A DNA stretch of 7,707 bases from Candidatus Faecalibacterium faecipullorum. Lineage in GTDB: Bacteria > Bacillota > Clostridia > Oscillospirales > Ruminococcaceae. A program made the position numbers and the translations under genes. Positions within the stretch are counted from its first letter, which is position 1. Every line of letters begins with the position of its first letter. The notes beneath the pieces were generated by a model. It was given only the letters and a program-made list of their open reading frames with translations. It was not told where the DNA came from and did no database searches. Location: the NCBI GenBank assembly GCA_019118985.1, contig DWXX01000073.1, positions 1 to 7,707 on the forward strand, in the 5' to 3' direction. Below, in pieces: positions 5,738 to 7,707 of the stretch.

Positions 5738-6931
5738 ATGAACGAAAAAACAAGGGCAAAGGGCCCGCGCCGCCGCGGCGGTCTGGTCCACTACCCGGTG
5801 CTGATGCTGTTCGGGGTCTTTTTTGCGGGGATGTTCCTGCTCGACCTCGCCACCCCCGACCGCGCCGTCAGCGAGCTGGAAAATACCACCCTGACCCAGC
5901 GCCCGGCGGTGACGGCGCAGATTTTGACCCCGCGGGGGCTGAACAATTTCTTCAACAGCTACAGCCAGTACGCCAAGGACCAGGTGCCCGGGCGGGACGG
6001 CTGGATCAGCCTGCAGAGCTTCATCGAGACGGCCCTGCTGCAAAAGACCCAGAGCGGCGGGGTGCTGCTGGGGGCCGAGGGGCAGATGTTCGACCGCAGC
6101 TACGGCCTTGTGGCCAGCGAGGAGCGCACCCTGCCCCGCAACATCGCGGCGGCGGCCTCTCTGGCGGCGCGGTGGCCCGGCAGGGTCCATGTCATGGTGG
6201 CGCCGGCGGCGTCTGCCATCTACCCCGAGCGGGTGCCTGCCGCCGCCCCCCTGCTGAACGAGGAAGTCTACCTCGCGCAGATCAAAGAGGCGGTGGAGGC
6301 CGCCGGCGGCGACTTCATCCCGCTGGAAGAGACCCTTGCCGCCCACAAGGACGAGTATATCTACTACCGCACCGACCACCACTGGACCACCCTGGGGGCG
6401 TACTACGCCTACAGCCGCCTGTGCGGGGAGCTGGGGCTTACCCCCTTCGACCTTGACGCCCACACCGCGGTGGAGGTGCCGGACTTTTACGGCACCTTCT
6501 ACTCCCGGGCGCGGACCTGGAACGCGCAGCCCGACACCCTGACCTACTACGACCTCGACAACCCCCTGACCATCTACACCGTCACCGGCCCGGGGATGCC
6601 CGCCGAGGGCGAGGTCACCGGGCTGTACGACCTGGAAAAGCTGGAGGTGTACGACAAGTACGCCGCCTTCCTGCACGGCAACAACGGCCTGAGCCGGGTG
6701 GAGGGGGACGGCGAGGGCAGCATCCTTGTGGTCAAGGACAGCTATGCCAACTCCCTCGTACCCTTCCTGACCGCCAATTACGCCGCCGTCGACGTCGTCG
6801 ACCTGCGCAACTACAATTACGGTCTGGACGCCTTGATCGAGGCAAACGGCTACGACGCCATCCTGCTGCTGTACAGTTTCGACAGCTTCAAGGCCGACCC
6901 CTACCTCTACCGGGCGGGCATCGAGGGCTGA
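5738..6931 (+). CDS. DHHW family protein, AlgX/AlgJ-like SGNH-type acyltransferase partner
   Basis: This 397-residue protein starts at the ATG at 5738, with AAAAGGAGG 6 bases upstream and a 13-base gap after the MBOAT stop. A basic N-terminus and a single membrane segment (about 16-35) anchor it outside the cell. The body contains VHVMVAPAASAIYPERVP (150-167), the name-giving DHHW at 213-216 in YYRTDHHWTTLGAYYAYSRL, and VVKDSYANSLVPFL with Asp334-Ser335. By comparison with AlgX and AlgJ, Asp213, His215 and Ser335 form the likely catalytic triad of an SGNH-type esterase/transferase; this assignment is inference from motif order. Known relatives O-acetylate extracellular polysaccharides with acyl groups supplied by an MBOAT protein, which is exactly the gene upstream. 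The C-terminal part (YAAVDVVDLRNYNYGLDALIEANGYDAILLLYSFDSF) is the usual end of this family, so the protein looks complete. Confidence 0.92.
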   Translation: MNEKTRAKGPRRRGGLVHYPVLMLFGVFFAGMFLLDLATPDRAVSELENTTLTQRPAVTAQILTPRGLNNFFNSYSQYAKDQVPGRDGWISLQSFIETALLQKTQSGGVLLGAEGQMFDRSYGLVASEERTLPRNIAAAASLAARWPGRVHVMVAPAASAIYPERVPAAAPLLNEEVYLAQIKEAVEAAGGDFIPLEETLAAHKDEYIYYRTDHHWTTLGAYYAYSRLCGELGLTPFDLDAHTAVEVPDFYGTFYSRARTWNAQPDTLTYYDLDNPLTIYTVTGPGMPAEGEVTGLYDLEKLEVYDKYAAFLHGNNGLSRVEGDGEGSILVVKDSYANSLVPFLTANYAAVDVVDLRNYNYGLDALIEANGYDAILLLYSFDSFKADPYLYRAGIEG

Positions 6932-6950
6932 GCGGGCCGGGTTTGCGTCT

Positions 6951-6999
6951 GATTTTCACAAAGATGCCAGAAAATCACTGTAGAAATTGCCTAAATTTC
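6951..6999 (+). promoter_or_regulatory. Two AT-rich inverted repeats upstream of the double-glycine-leader gene promoter
   Basis: GATTTTC (6951-6957) is answered by GAAAATC (6970-6976), and GAAATT (6983-6988) by AATTTC (6994-6999) around the loop GCCTA. Both lie in an island clearly more AT-rich than its surroundings and end 21 bases before the -35 box at 7021. This is a position expected of activator sites. The first repeat could instead be a weak 3' end for the DHHW transcript, but no T-tract follows. No known regulator motif is recognised. Confidence 0.35.
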
Positions 7000-7020
7000 A
7001 CATTTTGTCTCACGAAACCC

Positions 7021-7049
7021 TTGAGGATTGCGCTTCATTGTGATACAAT
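7021..7049 (+). promoter_or_regulatory. Sigma-A promoter of the first double-glycine-leader gene
   Basis: TTGAGG (7021-7026), exactly 17 bases, and TACAAT (7044-7049), preceded by TGA to give an extended -10 (TGATACAAT). This is the best promoter in the window. Transcription should start near 7056, leaving a leader of about 84 bases that contains a very stable hairpin. Confidence 0.75.
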
Positions 7050-7088
7050 GAAGCTAAGCCCAAAGGCATGTGGGGGAATCTGTTTTGC

Positions 7089-7111
7089 GGGGCGGGCGGC
7101 CCGCCTGCCCC
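7089..7111 (+). promoter_or_regulatory. Very stable GC hairpin in the 5' leader of the double-glycine-leader gene
   Basis: GGGGCGGGCG (7089-7098) pairs with CGCCTGCCCC (7102-7111) over 10 bp with one G-T wobble and a 3-base loop. No T-tract follows on either strand, so it is not a simple terminator. It ends 13 bases before the AAAGGAG ribosome binding site (7125-7131). It may stabilise the mRNA or modulate translation. Confidence 0.5.
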
Positions 7112-7139
7112 AACCGTACACAGCAAAGGAGATTTTACC

Positions 7140-7544
7140 ATGGAAGCAAGCATCCGTTATCCCGAGCACTTCGCCCCCGTGGCGGAAGAAGAGATGGTCT
7201 ACCTGACCGGCGGCAGCATCCTGAACGATGTGGTCGACGGCGTTACCGATGTGGTGGACGGTGCGGTGGAGGTCACCAACAGCGCTCTCGGCGCGCTGGG
7301 CACCATCGCCACGGTGGTGGGCGTCTGTGTGCTGGGCGTCAGCTACATCTGGGGCATCCAGCAGGCGAACACCTGGCTGGACCACAACGGCGACGGCAAC
7401 CTCTTCACCATCCTGGGCAGGGCTGTGGATGACATCGGCGCGGATATGTCCAAGTCGATTTCCCACTTCACCCGCGACCTGGTGGCGGCTGGCTCGGTCA
7501 TCGTCCTGTGGCCCCTCAGCATCCCGCTGCTGATCATCCTCTAA
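7140..7544 (+). CDS. Double-glycine-leader secreted small protein, MAM-like
   Basis: This 134-residue protein starts at the ATG at 7140, with AAAGGAG 8 bases upstream. Residues 1-25 form a leader ending in EEEMVYLTGG, with Gly24-Gly25 the probable cut site of a peptidase-containing ABC transporter of the bacteriocin-export type. The leader pattern (IRYPEHF, then E-x-EM-x-Y-x-x-GG) resembles that of the microbial anti-inflammatory molecule (MAM) of Faecalibacterium prausnitzii, which from memory begins MMMPANY and has ENEMTYVNGG. The 109-residue remainder is not recognisably homologous to a family I know. It opens with a short duplication (DVVDG at 30-34 and again at 37-41), then a hydrophobic helix (about 49-73), an acidic DHNGDGN loop (81-87), an amphipathic stretch, and a very hydrophobic C-terminus (about 114-134, ending PLLIIL). 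There is a single cysteine, Cys63. The next gene has a similar N-terminus, so this is one of a local family. It could be a bacteriocin, a host-directed effector or a self-assembling surface protein; the choice is open. Confidence 0.75.
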   Translation: MEASIRYPEHFAPVAEEEMVYLTGGSILNDVVDGVTDVVDGAVEVTNSALGALGTIATVVGVCVLGVSYIWGIQQANTWLDHNGDGNLFTILGRAVDDIGADMSKSISHFTRDLVAAGSVIVLWPLSIPLLIIL

Positions 7545-7610
7545 GCCTTTGAACCGGCCCGATTTCCCACTGGTTGCAGACGGCTGCATTTCCGCTCGGA
7601 CTTCATCCAC

Positions 7611-7639
7611 TTGATGGCTGGAATGTATCCGTTCACAAT
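7611..7639 (+). promoter_or_regulatory. Possible promoter of the second double-glycine-leader gene
   Basis: TTGATG (7611-7616), 17 bases, then CACAAT (7634-7639). Each box matches consensus at four of six positions, and the arrangement parallels the promoter at 7021 (TTGAGG, 17 bases, TACAAT), though without the extended -10. The start would fall near 7646, giving a leader of about 28 bases. If real, the two leader-protein genes are separate transcription units. Confidence 0.4.
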
Positions 7640-7673
7640 AGACCTAATCTTTGCAAAGAAAAGGAGTATTACT

Positions 7674-7707
7674 ATGGAAATGACCGTTCGTATGCCCGCT
7701 AACTACA
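7674..7707 (+). CDS. Second double-glycine-leader / MAM-like protein, N-terminal fragment (3' end outside window)
   Basis: Only 11 codons are present: ATG at 7674 with AAGGAG 7 bases upstream, encoding MEMTVRMPANY. The pattern parallels the start of the preceding protein (MEASIRYPEHF: ME, x, small residue, hydrophobic, Arg, x, Pro, x, x, aromatic). The piece MPANY is identical to the start of Faecalibacterium MAM as I recall it. The expected EM-x-Y-x-x-GG leader end and the mature region lie beyond the window. The 129-base gap from the previous gene holds a probable promoter and no convincing terminator. Confidence 0.6.
   Translation, partial: MEMTVRMPANY

Noticed and set aside
4159..5739. 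Long antisense ORF (526 codons) opposite the MBOAT gene
   Set aside because: The protein is rich in His, Gln, Asp and Glu with no domain. The MBOAT frame on the other strand explains the sequence fully.
5714..6676. Antisense ORF (320 codons) opposite the DHHW gene
   Set aside because: It has low-complexity Gly/Val/Arg composition and is the shadow of a motif-complete DHHW gene.
7380..7402. EF-hand or dockerin domain from DHNGDGN
   Set aside because: Only the loop-like D-x-N-x-D-G string is seen. The helices and remaining ligand positions are not recognisable, so it is noted only as a resemblance.
7552..7590. Terminator for the first double-glycine-leader gene
   Set aside because: Only short stems are present (AACCGG with CTGGTT; TGCAG with CTGCA followed by three Ts). 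They are too weak to call.
1..7707. CRISPR arrays, tRNA or rRNA genes, insertion sequences, attachment sites
   Set aside because: I looked for spaced direct repeats, cloverleaf-like sequences, transposase motifs and terminal inverted repeats and saw none.

Overview
The window looks like a chromosomal piece of a GC-rich, Gram-positive anaerobe of the class Clostridia, probably in the Oscillospiraceae/Ruminococcaceae (the Faecalibacterium / Gemmiger / Subdoligranulum / Fournierella neighbourhood). The reasons are a clostridial-type spoVAC-spoVAD-spoVAE set, strong AGGAGG-type ribosome binding sites, a DUF4358-MBOAT-DHHW cassette of the kind common in Clostridia, and small double-glycine-leader proteins whose leaders resemble, from memory, the MAM protein of Faecalibacterium prausnitzii. 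Coding DNA is very GC-rich, so many long antisense ORFs are shadows. The genus is an inference.

Layout. (1) 1-268, plus strand: the 3' end of rpsT (ribosomal protein S20) and its intrinsic terminator. (2) 2502-197, minus strand: a forespore-type operon spoVAC, spoVAD, spoVAE and a small unrecognised membrane protein, convergent with rpsT. SpoVA proteins move dipicolinic acid across the spore inner membrane during sporulation and germination. (3) 2607-3530, plus strand, divergent from spoVAC: a membrane-anchored VanY-type D,D-carboxypeptidase of peptidase family M15 with all zinc and catalytic residues. (4) 3657-6931, plus strand: a DUF4358 lipoprotein, an MBOAT acyltransferase (AlgI/DltB type, TTG start) and a DHHW protein (AlgX/AlgJ-like, SGNH-type). 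This is probably an envelope O-acylation system in which MBOAT carries an acyl group across the membrane and the DHHW protein transfers it to an extracellular glycan. A good intrinsic terminator or attenuator lies between the lipoprotein and the MBOAT gene. (5) 6932-7707, plus strand: an AT-richer regulatory stretch with a clear sigma-A promoter, a 134-aa double-glycine-leader protein, and the first 11 codons of a second such protein with its own RBS and probable promoter.

The most interesting part is region 5. Two consecutive genes encode small proteins with a shared N-terminal leader pattern (hydrophobic/basic start, Pro, aromatic residue, then EM-x-Y-x-x-GG in the complete one). This suggests a family of secreted, MAM-like effectors or bacteriocin-like proteins processed by a peptidase-containing ABC transporter, which should be sought just downstream of the window.
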